Assembly (NCBI RefSeq): GCF_031082405.1
Contig: NZ_JAVHJU010000017.1
Span: forward strand, 174,195 to 238,194
Reading direction: 5' to 3'
DNA from: Amycolatopsis sp. A133
GTDB lineage: Bacteria; Actinomycetota; Actinomycetes; Mycobacteriales; Pseudonocardiaceae
Length of the DNA stretch: 64,000 bases
How positions within the stretch are numbered: position 1 is the first letter of the stretch; each line of letters starts with the position of its first letter. Position numbers and translations under genes: made by a program. Shown here piece by piece: positions 40,305-49,043 of the stretch. Below the pieces are notes generated by a model. It searched no databases. It had not been told where the DNA came from and saw nothing but the letters and a program-made list of their open reading frames with translations.

Positions 40305-41821
40305 GCCACGGCACGGAATTCCACGGACGCGCCGGCGCACCCGCGCATCCGGGGCGGCACCGGCGCGGCGGCGCGGAGAGCTGGACGCCGCCCCTGCCGC
40401 AGCACCGCCCCGTGCGGCACCACGCGGCCGGCCGGGCGCCTGCCGAAACCCCGGTTCCCGGTTCCCGCCCTTTTTGGCCCCGTCCCGCCGGACTGGCGCC
40501 GGTCGAACCGGCGGGGTCCGGTTACGCCTTCCTGCCGGGCCACTCCGCCGAGACCGGACCGCTGCCGCAGCACCACCCCCTGCAGCGCCGGGCCGCACCG
40601 GCCGGCCCGCCGGCGTCCGGATCGGCCCCGCAGCACCACCCCCTGCGGCACTGGGCCGCACCGGCCGATCCGCCGGCGTCCGGGCCGCTCCCGCACCACC
40701 ATCCCCTGCAGCACTGGGCCGCACCGGCCGATCCGCCGGTGTCCGGGTCGCTGCCGCTGCCCCAGCCGCTATTGCCGCAGCCGCGTGACCGGCGGCCCGC
40801 GCCGCCGCTGTTCCCGGCCTCGCACGGCAGCCTTCCCCTCGACGGCTTCGAAGACCATGGCTTCGAAAACGACGGCTTCGAAGACGACGACCCCGAGTCC
40901 GCCCTGACCGGGGCGCCGGCCGCCGAGTCGCGCGCCGACCAGGCCGCCCGCCGGACCCGCGTCTCGCTGGCCGCGCCCGAACCGCGCGGGGCGGACCTCG
41001 ACGACGACGTCCTCATCTACTCCGCGCCCCCGATCGACGGGCTGGGCGGCTTCACCATCGGCTCGGTGCCCGCGTCGGTGACGCCGCCGAAGACGTGGCG
41101 GAAGGCGGCGTGGTTCGCCACCGGCGCGTCCGGCGCCGTGGTCGTCGGCCTGCTGTGCGCCGGGTCATTCCTGGTCGGGAAACCGCCGGTGGACCAGGCG
41201 GTGCAGGGTGCGTGGCCGGGCTACCAGGGCGTGCCGACGATCGCCGATCCCACCGGCGAACACCGGCCGCCCACGGAAGGCGGCTCCGCGGCGGGACCGG
41301 AGACCGTGACCAAGCCGGACAACACCGCCGGGACGACCCGCAGTGGCGGGGGCGCCGGGCCCGTCGAAGGCGTGGCTCCCCCACCGCAGGGCACCACCAC
41401 CGCACCGGAAACGGTGACGACCGGTCCGGCCGGACCGGGCCGGCCGAGCGCGCAGCCGCGGAAGCCGCCGGTCACGCCCGCCCAGCGCGAAACCCCGGTC
41501 CAGCCGCCGTGGTGGTACTCCTTCCCGCCGGACGCCCAGACCATGGGGGACAACTCGGAGAAGTTCTTCAACACCGTCACCACCGACCCGTCCGCGGCTT
41601 CGTCGGTGACCACCGGCCGGCTGCACGACCAGGGGCCACAGGCGCTCGCCGAGCGGTACGCCGGCATCGCCTACTTCGAGGTCAAGAAGGTCAGCATCGA
41701 CCAGCAGCGCGGCGTCACGATCAACACCGTCGAGGTCACCCACACCGACGGCACCAAGACGATCGAGCAGCGCACGCTGACCTTCGGCGACGGCGACAAG
41801 ATCACTGCTGACGGCCAGTAG
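40301..41821 (+). CDS. Single-pass membrane protein with His/Pro repeats
   Basis: A 506-residue protein of unknown function. Residues 1-260 are cytoplasmic and low-complexity. They include three 21-residue repeats at 88-150 (QHHPLRHWAAPADPPASG type) and FEDHGFENDGFEDDD. A transmembrane segment at about 268-290 (AAWFATGASGAVVVGLLCAG) leads to a Pro/Thr-rich stalk. An external domain from about 400 (WWYSFPPDAQTMGD, ALAERYAGIAYFEVKKVSI) ends DGDKITADGQ. The architecture is shared with the gene at 42081, so they may be distant paralogues. Confidence 0.75.
   Translation: MSHGTEFHGRAGAPAHPGRHRRGGAESWTPPLPQHRPVRHHAAGRAPAETPVPGSRPFWPRPAGLAPVEPAGSGYAFLPGHSAETGPLPQHHPLQRRAAPAGPPASGSAPQHHPLRHWAAPADPPASGPLPHHHPLQHWAAPADPPVSGSLPLPQPLLPQPRDRRPAPPLFPASHGSLPLDGFEDHGFENDGFEDDDPESALTGAPAAESRADQAARRTRVSLAAPEPRGADLDDDVLIYSAPPIDGLGGFTIGSVPASVTPPKTWRKAAWFATGASGAVVVGLLCAGSFLVGKPPVDQAVQGAWPGYQGVPTIADPTGEHRPPTEGGSAAGPETVTKPDNTAGTTRSGGGAGPVEGVAPPPQGTTTAPETVTTGPAGPGRPSAQPRKPPVTPAQRETPVQPPWWYSFPPDAQTMGDNSEKFFNTVTTDPSAASSVTTGRLHDQGPQALAERYAGIAYFEVKKVSIDQQRGVTINTVEVTHTDGTKTIEQRTLTFGDGDKITADGQ
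40562..40750 (+). repeat. Three tandem 63-bp coding repeats
   Basis: Units 40562-40624, 40625-40687 and 40688-40750; copies 2 and 3 are most alike (sharing CTGGGCCGCACCGGCCGATC). Each encodes 21 residues, so the frame is preserved. Confidence 0.85.
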
Positions 41822-41828
41822 CCAATCC

Positions 41829-41870
41829 TGCACGTGCGGTTCGCCCGTTCTGATGCACGTGCGGTGCGCC
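41829..41870. repeat. Direct repeat with CACGTG core
   Basis: TGCACGTGCGGTTCGCC (41829-41845) and TGCACGTGCGGTGCGCC (41854-41870) match at 16 of 17 positions with a 25-bp period. They lie just after the 40301 gene and 211 bp before the next gene. A tandem regulator site or a relic repeat. Confidence 0.5.
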
Positions 41871-42080
41871 GAGCGGTTATCCCTGGTCCGGGTGGGTGAC
41901 ATAAGCTGCCGCTCGTCGTATTGCGACGGCATTCCGGCGACAGAGCCTGGTGATCGACGTCCGCACAGGGTTACCTGACGACAGCGAATCCGGAAACCGG
42001 CCACGAGTCGGCCGACCGGACCAACGGACGCCCGGCCGAACGGCCGTGTGGCCGTCCCGGAACCCAGAGCGAGGACTTTC

Positions 42081-42935
42081 GTGCTTGATCGGCAGCGCAC
42101 ACGGCGTGAGACACCCCACGCCGTCCGCGTCGAGGACGTCATTCCGGCCGAGATCCTGGACGGCGTCGCCGACGCCGACCGCGACCATCTCGAGCAGGTC
42201 TTCCGCGACCCGCAGAAGTTCCTGCCGGCCCGGACCGAACCGGCCCGCGAGCCGGCCCACGCCGAAGACGCCGGCGAACCGGAAAGCCGGTTCGCCCGCC
42301 GGGCCAAGCTCACCGGGCTGGTCGCCGCGGGCGCGCTCGTCGCCGGCTCGGTGATCGCCGCGCCGATGCTGACCAGCTCCCACCGCGCCGCGTCCTCCGG
42401 CGGCCAGTCCACGCCCGCCGGCTTCACCGGCGCCGCGGAGCTCGGCGGCCTCGCCGTGCCGCAGCACCAGGCCGGCGGCAGCGCGCCGGAGCAGCGCGGA
42501 ACGGTGACGCCGCACCCCGAGGACCCGCCGACGGCGGCCCAGCCGGCGAACGGCACCCCGCGGACCCAGGCGGCACCGGCCGCGGCCACCCCGGTACCGG
42601 ACAAGGCCGCCGACGCGCGCAGCGCGACCCAGAAGATCCAAGCCGTCAAGAACTTCTACGCCGCCATCGCCCGCGACTCGGCGGGCGCGCTGAAGCTGCT
42701 GAGCCCGTCGCTGGTCGACGGCACGGCCGGCGAACTGGTCCGCACCTGGAGCTCGATGGACGCCATCGACGTCCAGGAGGCCGACACGCAGATCAAGCCG
42801 GACGGCTCGATCCTGGCGGTCGCGACGCTGCACCGGCCGGACGGCGCGCTGGTGCGCGTCACCCAGCTGTTCCGCGTCGCCGACGCCGGCGGGTTGATCA
42901 CCGAAGCCGAGCTCGTCTCGGCCCAGTACATGTAG
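42081..42935 (+). CDS. Single-pass membrane protein with external C-terminal domain
   Basis: A 284-residue protein. Residues 1-70 are cytoplasmic and acidic (VRVEDVIPAEILDGVADADRD). One transmembrane helix at about 76-96 (LTGLVAAGALVAGSVIAAPM) precedes a Pro/Ala/Thr stalk and a compact C-terminal domain at about 180-284. That domain (IQAVKNFYAAIARDSAGALKLL, LVRVTQLFRVADAGG) resembles an NTF2-like fold. GTG at 42081 has GAGGACTTTC upstream. It precedes the kinase pair and could be a phosphorylation target, by location only. Confidence 0.75.
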   Translation: MLDRQRTRRETPHAVRVEDVIPAEILDGVADADRDHLEQVFRDPQKFLPARTEPAREPAHAEDAGEPESRFARRAKLTGLVAAGALVAGSVIAAPMLTSSHRAASSGGQSTPAGFTGAAELGGLAVPQHQAGGSAPEQRGTVTPHPEDPPTAAQPANGTPRTQAAPAAATPVPDKAADARSATQKIQAVKNFYAAIARDSAGALKLLSPSLVDGTAGELVRTWSSMDAIDVQEADTQIKPDGSILAVATLHRPDGALVRVTQLFRVADAGGLITEAELVSAQYM

Positions 42936-43150
42936 CCCACCGCGATCACCCCTTCACCCCTGGTTCAAGTGCCCGTGCCGATTTCGTGTGCGCAGAGTGA
43001 GCGCCTAGCCTTGTCACGGGCCGGTCTCGGAAAAGCCGGCTCAGAGCCCACGACATGTGCATACGCTCCAGCGAAGCGGCATGCTCGTGGCCGCGTCACC
43101 AGGCACCGATCCGCACGCCCTGGTGAAGCCGGAGCCCAAAGGGAGGTCGC

Positions 43151-44782
43151 GTGAGCGACGAGGGTCGTCTGGTCGCCGATCGATACCGCATCGTCGGCCG
43201 GATCGGCACGGGCGCGATGGGGGCCGTCTGGCAGGCGCACGACGAGGTCCTGGGCCGCACCGTGGCCATCAAGCAGCTCCTGCTCCAGCCGCACCTGGAC
43301 GAGCACGACGCCGAGGACGCCCGCCAGCGGACGATGCGCGAGGGCCGGATCGCGGCCCGGCTGCACCACCCCAACGCGATCTCCGTCTTCGACGTCGTCA
43401 CCGACTCCAGCGGCCAGCCGTGCCTGATCATGGAGTACCTCAACTCCACCAGCCTGGCCGCCGTGCTGCAGGAACGCCGCACGCTGCCGCCGACCGAGGT
43501 GGCGCGCATCGGCGCCCAGGTCGCCGCGGCGCTGCGCGAGGCGCACGCGGTCGGCATCGTCCACCGCGACATCAAGCCGGGCAACATCCTGCTCGGCGCC
43601 AACGGGGTCGTGAAGATCACCGACTTCGGCATCTCCCGCGCCAAGGACGACGTCACGGTCACCAAGACCGGGATGATCGCCGGCACCCCCGCCTACCTGG
43701 CCCCCGAGGTCGCCATCGGCGGCGAGCCCGGGCCGGAGTCCGACGTGTTCTCCCTCGGCTCCACGCTCTACGCGGCGTGCGAGGGCCAGCCGCCGTTCGG
43801 GCTGTCCGAGAACACGCTGAGCCTGCTGCACGCGGTCGCGGCCGGGCAGATCAACCCGCCGCGCCAGTCCGGGCCGCTGGCGAGCGTGCTGGCCGTGCTG
43901 CTGCACCCGGAAATCGAGCACCGGCCGACCGCCGAAGAGTGCGAGGAGCTGCTCGCGGCCGTCGCGCGCGGCGAGACGCCGCTCGGCGGCCCCGCGGACG
44001 AGACCATGATGGCGCCGTCCGCCGGTGTCCTCGGCGCGGCCGCGGTCGCCGACCCGAACGCGACGCAGATGTTCGACGAGATCCCCGCCGGCCACTCGGG
44101 CACGCTGCTCGGCGGCGGGGCCCCGACGCAGGCCGTGCCGTACTACGACGAGGACGACTACCCGGAGGCCACCGGCTACCCGGAGGACGACTACGACGGG
44201 TACGGCCGCTACGGCGACGACGACCACCACGCGGCCGGGGGTGTGCCGCCCGGGCTGGCCGCGACCCGCGCCGTGCCGGTGCCGCCGCACGAGCGGGGCG
44301 GGTACGAGGACGACTACGACGATTACGACGACGAGCCCGCCCCGCCGCCCCCGCCGCGGTCGCGGCCGCAGATGAGCCCGGTCGACGAGGACGACAGCCG
44401 GCCCGGCGCGTGGAAGCGCCCGGCGATCATCGGCGGCGTCGTGGTCGTGGGCCTGGTCGCGCTCGTCGTCTGGCTGCTGAGCCCGAACAACCCGGAGGCG
44501 CCGGCCGCGCCGGTGTCCAGCCCCAAGCCGTCGCCCGCCGCGACGTCGAACTCGGTGCCGTCGACGACGGACGAGCCGGTCAGCACGGCCGATGTGCCGC
44601 CGCCGGTGTCGGAGACGACTTCGTCGTCGAAGCGCGCGACGACCTCGCGGAACACCGAGCCGGCGCAGACCTCGACCCCCAAGTCGACCCCCAAGTCGAC
44701 ACCGCCGGAAACGACTCCTGCCGAAACGACGCCCACCACGCCCATTACGCCCACCACGCCTCCTACTGGAGCCGGTACCTGA
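43151..44782 (+). CDS. Transmembrane serine/threonine protein kinase
   Basis: A 543-residue Hanks-type (Pkn) kinase with an intact catalytic domain: GTGAMGAV loop, Lys41 in VAIK, HRDIKPGN with catalytic Asp140, DFG at 158-160, and APE in YLAPEVA. After an acidic Tyr/Asp-rich juxtamembrane region (about 330-420) comes one transmembrane helix at about 424-445 (IIGGVVVVGLVALVVWLL). A Thr/Pro/Ser-rich external tail follows, with no PASTA repeats. GTG start with GGGAGG upstream. A pseudokinase gene follows 16 bp later, so the two are probably made together. Confidence 0.95.
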   Translation: MSDEGRLVADRYRIVGRIGTGAMGAVWQAHDEVLGRTVAIKQLLLQPHLDEHDAEDARQRTMREGRIAARLHHPNAISVFDVVTDSSGQPCLIMEYLNSTSLAAVLQERRTLPPTEVARIGAQVAAALREAHAVGIVHRDIKPGNILLGANGVVKITDFGISRAKDDVTVTKTGMIAGTPAYLAPEVAIGGEPGPESDVFSLGSTLYAACEGQPPFGLSENTLSLLHAVAAGQINPPRQSGPLASVLAVLLHPEIEHRPTAEECEELLAAVARGETPLGGPADETMMAPSAGVLGAAAVADPNATQMFDEIPAGHSGTLLGGGAPTQAVPYYDEDDYPEATGYPEDDYDGYGRYGDDDHHAAGGVPPGLAATRAVPVPPHERGGYEDDYDDYDDEPAPPPPPRSRPQMSPVDEDDSRPGAWKRPAIIGGVVVVGLVALVVWLLSPNNPEAPAAPVSSPKPSPAATSNSVPSTTDEPVSTADVPPPVSETTSSSKRATTSRNTEPAQTSTPKSTPKSTPPETTPAETTPTTPITPTTPPTGAGT

Positions 44783-44798
44783 TGCTCCGAGGTCAGTC

Positions 44799-45944
44799 TT
44801 GAGTTCTGAAGGCACCATCGTCGGCGGCCGGTTCCGGCTGGACCAGCCGATCGGCCGCGGCCGCGCGGGCATCGTGTGGCTGGCGTTCGACACGCGGCTG
44901 TTCCGCACCGTCGCGATGAAGCGGATGTACCTGCCGGTCGGCGCGGGCGAACGCGCCGAGCAGGCGCGGGCCGCCGCCATGCAGGAGGGCAAGGACGCCG
45001 CCCGGATCGAGCACCCGTGCGCGATCAAGGTGTTCGACGTGCTGCCGGACGGCCAGGACGTCTGGCTGGTGATGGAGTACATCCCGTCGCGCAGCATGGC
45101 GACGTTCCTCGCCGAGCACGGCAGGCTCACGCCCGACCAGGCCGCGCAGCTGGGCATTCAGCTCGGGAACGCCTTGGCGGCCATCCACGCGGCCGGGTTC
45201 GTGCACCGCACCCTCGAGCCGGGCACCGTGCTGCTGGCGGACGACGGCGGCGTGAAGCTCACCGACATCGGCATCAGCGGCGGCGGCCCCAGCCCGGCGT
45301 ACGTGGCGCCCGAGGTCTCGCGCGGGCTGCCGGGCACGCCGGCGGCCGACGTCTTCTCCCTCGGCGCGACGCTGTACACCGCCGTGGAGGGCGTGCCGCC
45401 GTTCGGGGACGACGGCCAGTCGTCCGAACGCCCGCCGAAGAACTCGGGCGTGCTCACCGAGGCGCTGCGCAAGATGCTGCGCGCGGACCCGACGACCCGG
45501 CCGACGATGGCGGACACCGTCCACTCGCTGAAGGCGATCACCGAGGGCCGCGAAACGGCGTTCATCCCGCCGACCGCGCCGGCGATGCCGCCCATGCCCG
45601 TCGGCTGGCCGACGGGGCAGGGCGGCCACCCGATGCCGCCCCCAGGGCCGCCGATGCCGCCGTCGGGACCCCAGTTCCAGCAGCAGGTCCAGCCGATGCC
45701 GCCGTCAGGTCCTCAGTTCCAGCAGCAGGTCCCGCTGACGCCGCCGCCCGGCTACCCGCTGGGTGCGACGCAGCAGATCCCGCCGGTCCACGCGGCGACG
45801 CAGTACGCGCCGCCGCCCGCTCCCGGGCCGCAGCAGGCCGAGGCGTGGAACCTGCCGGTGTCGAAGAAGACGCTCATCACCGTGGCCGCGATCCTCGCGG
45901 CGGTGCTGATCGGCATCCTCGTCTCGGAGCTGTTCTTCGTCTAA
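44799..45944 (+). CDS. Membrane-anchored pseudokinase
   Basis: A 381-residue Hanks-type kinase homologue that has lost catalysis. It keeps GRGRAGIV and Lys41 (VAMK), but HRDxKPxN reads HRTLEPGT, with the catalytic Asp replaced by Thr138, Lys by Glu140 and Asn by Thr143. DFG is DIG (156-158). A Pro/Gln linker carries a duplicated MPPSGPQFQQQV. A C-terminal helix at about 358-378 (LITVAAILAAVLIGILVSEL) anchors it with almost no external part. TTG start with GAGG 6 nt upstream. Likely an allosteric partner or scaffold of the adjacent kinase. Confidence 0.88.
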   Translation: MSSEGTIVGGRFRLDQPIGRGRAGIVWLAFDTRLFRTVAMKRMYLPVGAGERAEQARAAAMQEGKDAARIEHPCAIKVFDVLPDGQDVWLVMEYIPSRSMATFLAEHGRLTPDQAAQLGIQLGNALAAIHAAGFVHRTLEPGTVLLADDGGVKLTDIGISGGGPSPAYVAPEVSRGLPGTPAADVFSLGATLYTAVEGVPPFGDDGQSSERPPKNSGVLTEALRKMLRADPTTRPTMADTVHSLKAITEGRETAFIPPTAPAMPPMPVGWPTGQGGHPMPPPGPPMPPSGPQFQQQVQPMPPSGPQFQQQVPLTPPPGYPLGATQQIPPVHAATQYAPPPAPGPQQAEAWNLPVSKKTLITVAAILAAVLIGILVSELFFV

Positions 45945-46843
45945 GCGACCTTGGCGGTCGCCGCGCGCATGGCCTCCAGCAGCGTGCGCACGGCCGGGTG
46001 GCCCCAGGCCCGTGACGCCACCGCGGCGTGGATCGCGCGGACCGGCTCCGGGTGGCGGATCCGGCGGACGACCACGCCCGGGTGCTGCGCGCCGAGCCCG
46101 AGTTCCGGGATCAGGCCGACGCCGATGCCGGCGGCGACGAACCCCTGCGCCGTCTGGTAGTCCTCGGACTCCACCACGATGTTCGGGGCGAAGCCGGCGG
46201 ACGCGCAGGCGCCGAACAGGATGTCGCGGCAGATGCCGGGCAGGCCGTCGACGCCGACCCACGGTTCCTCGGCGAACTCCGTCAGGTCCAGCACGCGCTT
46301 GCGGGCCAGCGGGTGGGTCTTCGGCAGCACGGCCCGGTACGGGTCGTCGAGCAGGTGGACCAGCTCGATGCCCTTGGCGGGCGGGGTCGTGCGCGGGAAG
46401 ACGGTGATCGCGACGTCCGCCTCGCCGGATTCGACGTCCAGGATCGGGTCGTCGAGCTCGACCAGCTTGAGGTCGAGGCGCACACCGGGGTGCTCGCGGC
46501 GGACCGCGGCGATGGCGGGCGGGACCAGCGACGCGCCGGCCGTCGCGAAGTAGCGGATCGAGACGCGGCCGGTGCGGCCCTCCTTGAGCTCGGTCAGGGC
46601 CGCCTCGGCCTTGGCGAGCTCGGCGCTGAGCGTCTCGGCGTGCTCGGACAGCAGCGACCCCGCCGCGGTCGGCCGGACGCCGCGCCCGACGCGTTCGAGC
46701 AGTTCGGTGCCGGCCTCGCGTTCCAGCGTGGACAGCTGCTGGCTGATCGCGGACGGCGTGTAGCCGAGGTTGCGGGCCGCGGCGGTGATCGACCCGCTGG
46801 TGATGACGGCGCGGAGAACCTGCATGCGGCGGACGTCGAGCAT
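45941..46843 (-). CDS. LysR family transcriptional regulator
   Basis: A 300-residue regulator with an N-terminal winged HTH (MQVLRAVITSGSITAAARNL, SAISQQLSTLEREAG) and a periplasmic-binding-like effector domain from about 90. It is divergent from an EamA exporter 104 bp away, the probable target. Its stop shares bases with the stop of the convergent pseudokinase gene (CTAA at 45941-45944). Effector unknown. Confidence 0.93.
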   Translation of the reverse strand: MLDVRRMQVLRAVITSGSITAAARNLGYTPSAISQQLSTLEREAGTELLERVGRGVRPTAAGSLLSEHAETLSAELAKAEAALTELKEGRTGRVSIRYFATAGASLVPPAIAAVRREHPGVRLDLKLVELDDPILDVESGEADVAITVFPRTTPPAKGIELVHLLDDPYRAVLPKTHPLARKRVLDLTEFAEEPWVGVDGLPGICRDILFGACASAGFAPNIVVESEDYQTAQGFVAAGIGVGLIPELGLGAQHPGVVVRRIRHPEPVRAIHAAVASRAWGHPAVRTLLEAMRAATAKVA

Positions 46844-46947
46844 GCCCTGGATCGTACAGCTCGACTTAAGTGTCCCTGCAGTTATTTTCGCTTGTCCTTA
46901 CGTCTCCTCCGGGCGAAGCTGACGTCGGTTGTCGAAGGAGGACTGGG

Positions 46948-47916
46948 GTGGGCGAAACGAAAACCCTGCTCAGGATCGGTGCGCTGGCGCTGATGTGGGG
47001 CTCGAGTTTCTTCTGGATCAAGCTGGGGCTGGGGATGTTCTCGCCGGTGCAGCTGGTGCTGGCGCGGCTGGTGCTCGGCACCGCCATGTTGCTGGTGCTG
47101 TGCCGGCTGCACCGGGCGCGGCTCCCGCGTGACCGCCGGGTGTGGGGCCACCTGGCGGTGGCGGCGTTCTTCCACAACGCGCTGCCGTTCCTGCTGTTCG
47201 CGATCGGCGAGACGACGGTCGATTCGGGGATCACCGGCGTGCTGAACTCGACGACGCCGCTGTGGGTGCTGCTCGCGGCACCGCTGATGGGAACGTCGTC
47301 GCGGATGACGGGGACCCGGCTGGCGGGGCTGCTCGCCGGCCTCGGCGGGATCCTGCTGATCTTCGCACCGTGGCAGGCATCGGGCCTGCTGAGCTGGGGC
47401 GCACTGGGCTGCCTCGCGGCGGCGGCGAGCTACGGCTTCGCGTTCGTCTACGAGGGCAAGTACCTGTCCTCGTCGACGTCTTCGCCGTACGCGACTTCGG
47501 CCGGGCAGATGATCCTGGCCAGCGGGATGCTGGTGCTGGCGCTGCCGGCGGGCGGGTTCGCGCCGGTGCACGTTTCCCCGGGGCCGTTGCTCGCGGTCCT
47601 GGTACTGGGCATCGGCTCGACGGGCATCGCGTTCGCGCTGAACTACCAGCTGCTGGCGAGCGAAGGCGCGGTGGCGGCATCCGTGGTCGGCTACCTGCTG
47701 CCGGTGGTGTCGGTGCTGCTCGGCGCGGTGTTCCTCGGCGAGCAGCTGCACCTGCGGGTGATCGCGGGCATGGTGGTCGTGCTCGGCGGGGTGGCGCTGA
47801 CGCGCCTCCAGAAGCCGGAGCGGGGGGTCGCGGAAGTGCCCGGTGACCAGGCGGATGGGCTTGGTGACGACACCACCGGGCGGGAGACGCGGCCTCTCGC
47901 TCCCCTGGCGGACTGA
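46948..47916 (+). CDS. EamA/DMT superfamily exporter
   Basis: A 322-residue transporter with two EamA repeats and ten transmembrane helices. It opens LLRIGALALMWGSSFFWIKL; repeat 2 ends GAVFLGEQLHLRVIAGMVVVLGG. A hydrophilic C-terminal tail (PGDQADGLGDDTTGRE) follows. Such proteins export amino acids or metabolites. GTG at 46948 with AAGGAGG upstream. Divergent from LysR, its likely regulator. Confidence 0.92.
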   Translation: MGETKTLLRIGALALMWGSSFFWIKLGLGMFSPVQLVLARLVLGTAMLLVLCRLHRARLPRDRRVWGHLAVAAFFHNALPFLLFAIGETTVDSGITGVLNSTTPLWVLLAAPLMGTSSRMTGTRLAGLLAGLGGILLIFAPWQASGLLSWGALGCLAAAASYGFAFVYEGKYLSSSTSSPYATSAGQMILASGMLVLALPAGGFAPVHVSPGPLLAVLVLGIGSTGIAFALNYQLLASEGAVAASVVGYLLPVVSVLLGAVFLGEQLHLRVIAGMVVVLGGVALTRLQKPERGVAEVPGDQADGLGDDTTGRETRPLAPLAD

Positions 47917-47970
47917 CGGTTCGCGGACGTAACGGCACCGCCGATGGCTTTGCCACTCGCCCGCCGACGA

Positions 47971-47991
47971 GTGCGGTGGCGCGGAGTCCGG
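47971..47991. repeat. 21-bp repeat, copy 2
   Basis: Exact copy of 38562-38582 (GTGCGGTGGCGCGGAGTCCG plus G). It ends immediately before the ATG of the decayed gene at 47992. Confidence 0.8.
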
Positions 47992-48360
47992 ATGGAAGCG
48001 GGTGCCGTCGGGATCCTGGCCGGGATGATGGCTGCGGCGCTGTAGATCCTGATCTTGAGCCGCCTGACCCCCAAGGTGATCGTTTTGCCGGAGACCGCGG
48101 AGGATCCCGCAACGCAGGTTTTCGCATCAAGGTGGTCAACCTCAGCCGTCGCGCCGAGGTGGACTCCGCGTCGAAGCCCCACCTCGTGACGTCGATCGGG
48201 GTCCGGGGCGGCAGGAGCAAGCTGCAGATCTTCGCCCGCCACGAAGTGACCGGCATGGGGAAGATGTTCGAACAGCGCTACCACCACCCGGGCTCCGAGA
48301 TCGTCACGGGCAGCTTCGTCCACGGTCACGACATGTCGGTGACGCGTGAAGCAGCTCAGA
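47992..48360 (+). pseudogene. Decayed gene for a small membrane-anchored protein
   Basis: Conceptual reading gives an N-terminal hydrophobic segment (MEAGAVGILAGMMAAAL), broken by TAG at 48043-48045. It continues ILILSRLTPKVIVLPE. Near 48118-48122 the frame must shift by one base to join FRIKVVNLSRRAEVD, LVTSIGVRGGRSKLQIFARH and so on. Both halves look protein-like, but no intact frame spans them. The stretch up to the response-regulator stop otherwise holds nothing. Original function unknown. Confidence 0.5.
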
Positions 48361-49036
48361 CGAGGCGGCGGTCGGAGGCCCAGCGGGAGAGCTCGTAGCG
48401 GTTCGAAAGCTGGGTCTTCCGCAGCACGCTGGAAACGTGCGTCTCCACCGTCTTCACCGAAATGAACAGCTCCGACGCGATCTCCTTGTACGCATACCCC
48501 CGGGCCAGCAGCCGCAGGACGTCGCGCTCGCGGGGGGTCAGCAGGTCGAGCTCGGGGTCGTTGATCGGGGCCGATCCCGGGCGGTCGGCGAACGCGTCCA
48601 GGACGAACCCGGCCAGGCGCGGGGAAAACACCGCGTCGCCGTCCGATACGCGGACCACCGCTCGGACCAGTTCCTTCGACGAGATCGTCTTCGTGACGTA
48701 CCCGCGGGCGCCGGCGCGGATGACCGCGATGACGTCCTCCGCCGCGTCCGACACCGACAGGGCCAGGAACACCACGTCCGGCAGCTCCGGGCGGACCCGG
48801 CGCAGCACCTCGGCGCCGCCGCCGTCGGGCATGTGCACGTCGAGCAGCACCACCTGCGGCTTCGTGCGAGCGATGCCCGCCACGGCCTCGGCGACCGAAC
48901 CGGCCTCGCCAACAACGCGGACTTCGTCGGTGATCGAGTCGAGCTCGGTGCGGACCCCCGCGCGGAACAGCGCGTGGTCGTCGACGAGGAACACCTTGAC
49001 CGGTTCACGCTTGCTGTCCGTCACGTCGTCGAGCAT
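48356..49036 (-). CDS. NarL/LuxR-type response regulator
   Basis: A 226-residue regulator with a receiver domain (VFLVDDHALFRAGVRTEL; phospho-acceptor Asp66 in VVLLDVHMPDGGG; Lys in YVTKTISSKEL). A LuxR HTH lies at about 160-215 (LTPRERDVLRLLARGYAYKE, FISVKTVETHVSSVLRKTQL). It starts 7 bp after the stop of the cognate histidine kinase, forming a two-gene operon. Probably controls the divergent PspC gene and its own operon. Confidence 0.95.
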   Translation of the reverse strand: MLDDVTDSKREPVKVFLVDDHALFRAGVRTELDSITDEVRVVGEAGSVAEAVAGIARTKPQVVLLDVHMPDGGGAEVLRRVRPELPDVVFLALSVSDAAEDVIAVIRAGARGYVTKTISSKELVRAVVRVSDGDAVFSPRLAGFVLDAFADRPGSAPINDPELDLLTPRERDVLRLLARGYAYKEIASELFISVKTVETHVSSVLRKTQLSNRYELSRWASDRRLV

Positions 49037-49043
49037 AGCCGCC

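Noticed and set aside
44323..44757. Minus-strand frame antisense to the kinase tail
   Set aside because: It only mirrors the Thr/Pro/Ser-rich low-complexity external region of the kinase.
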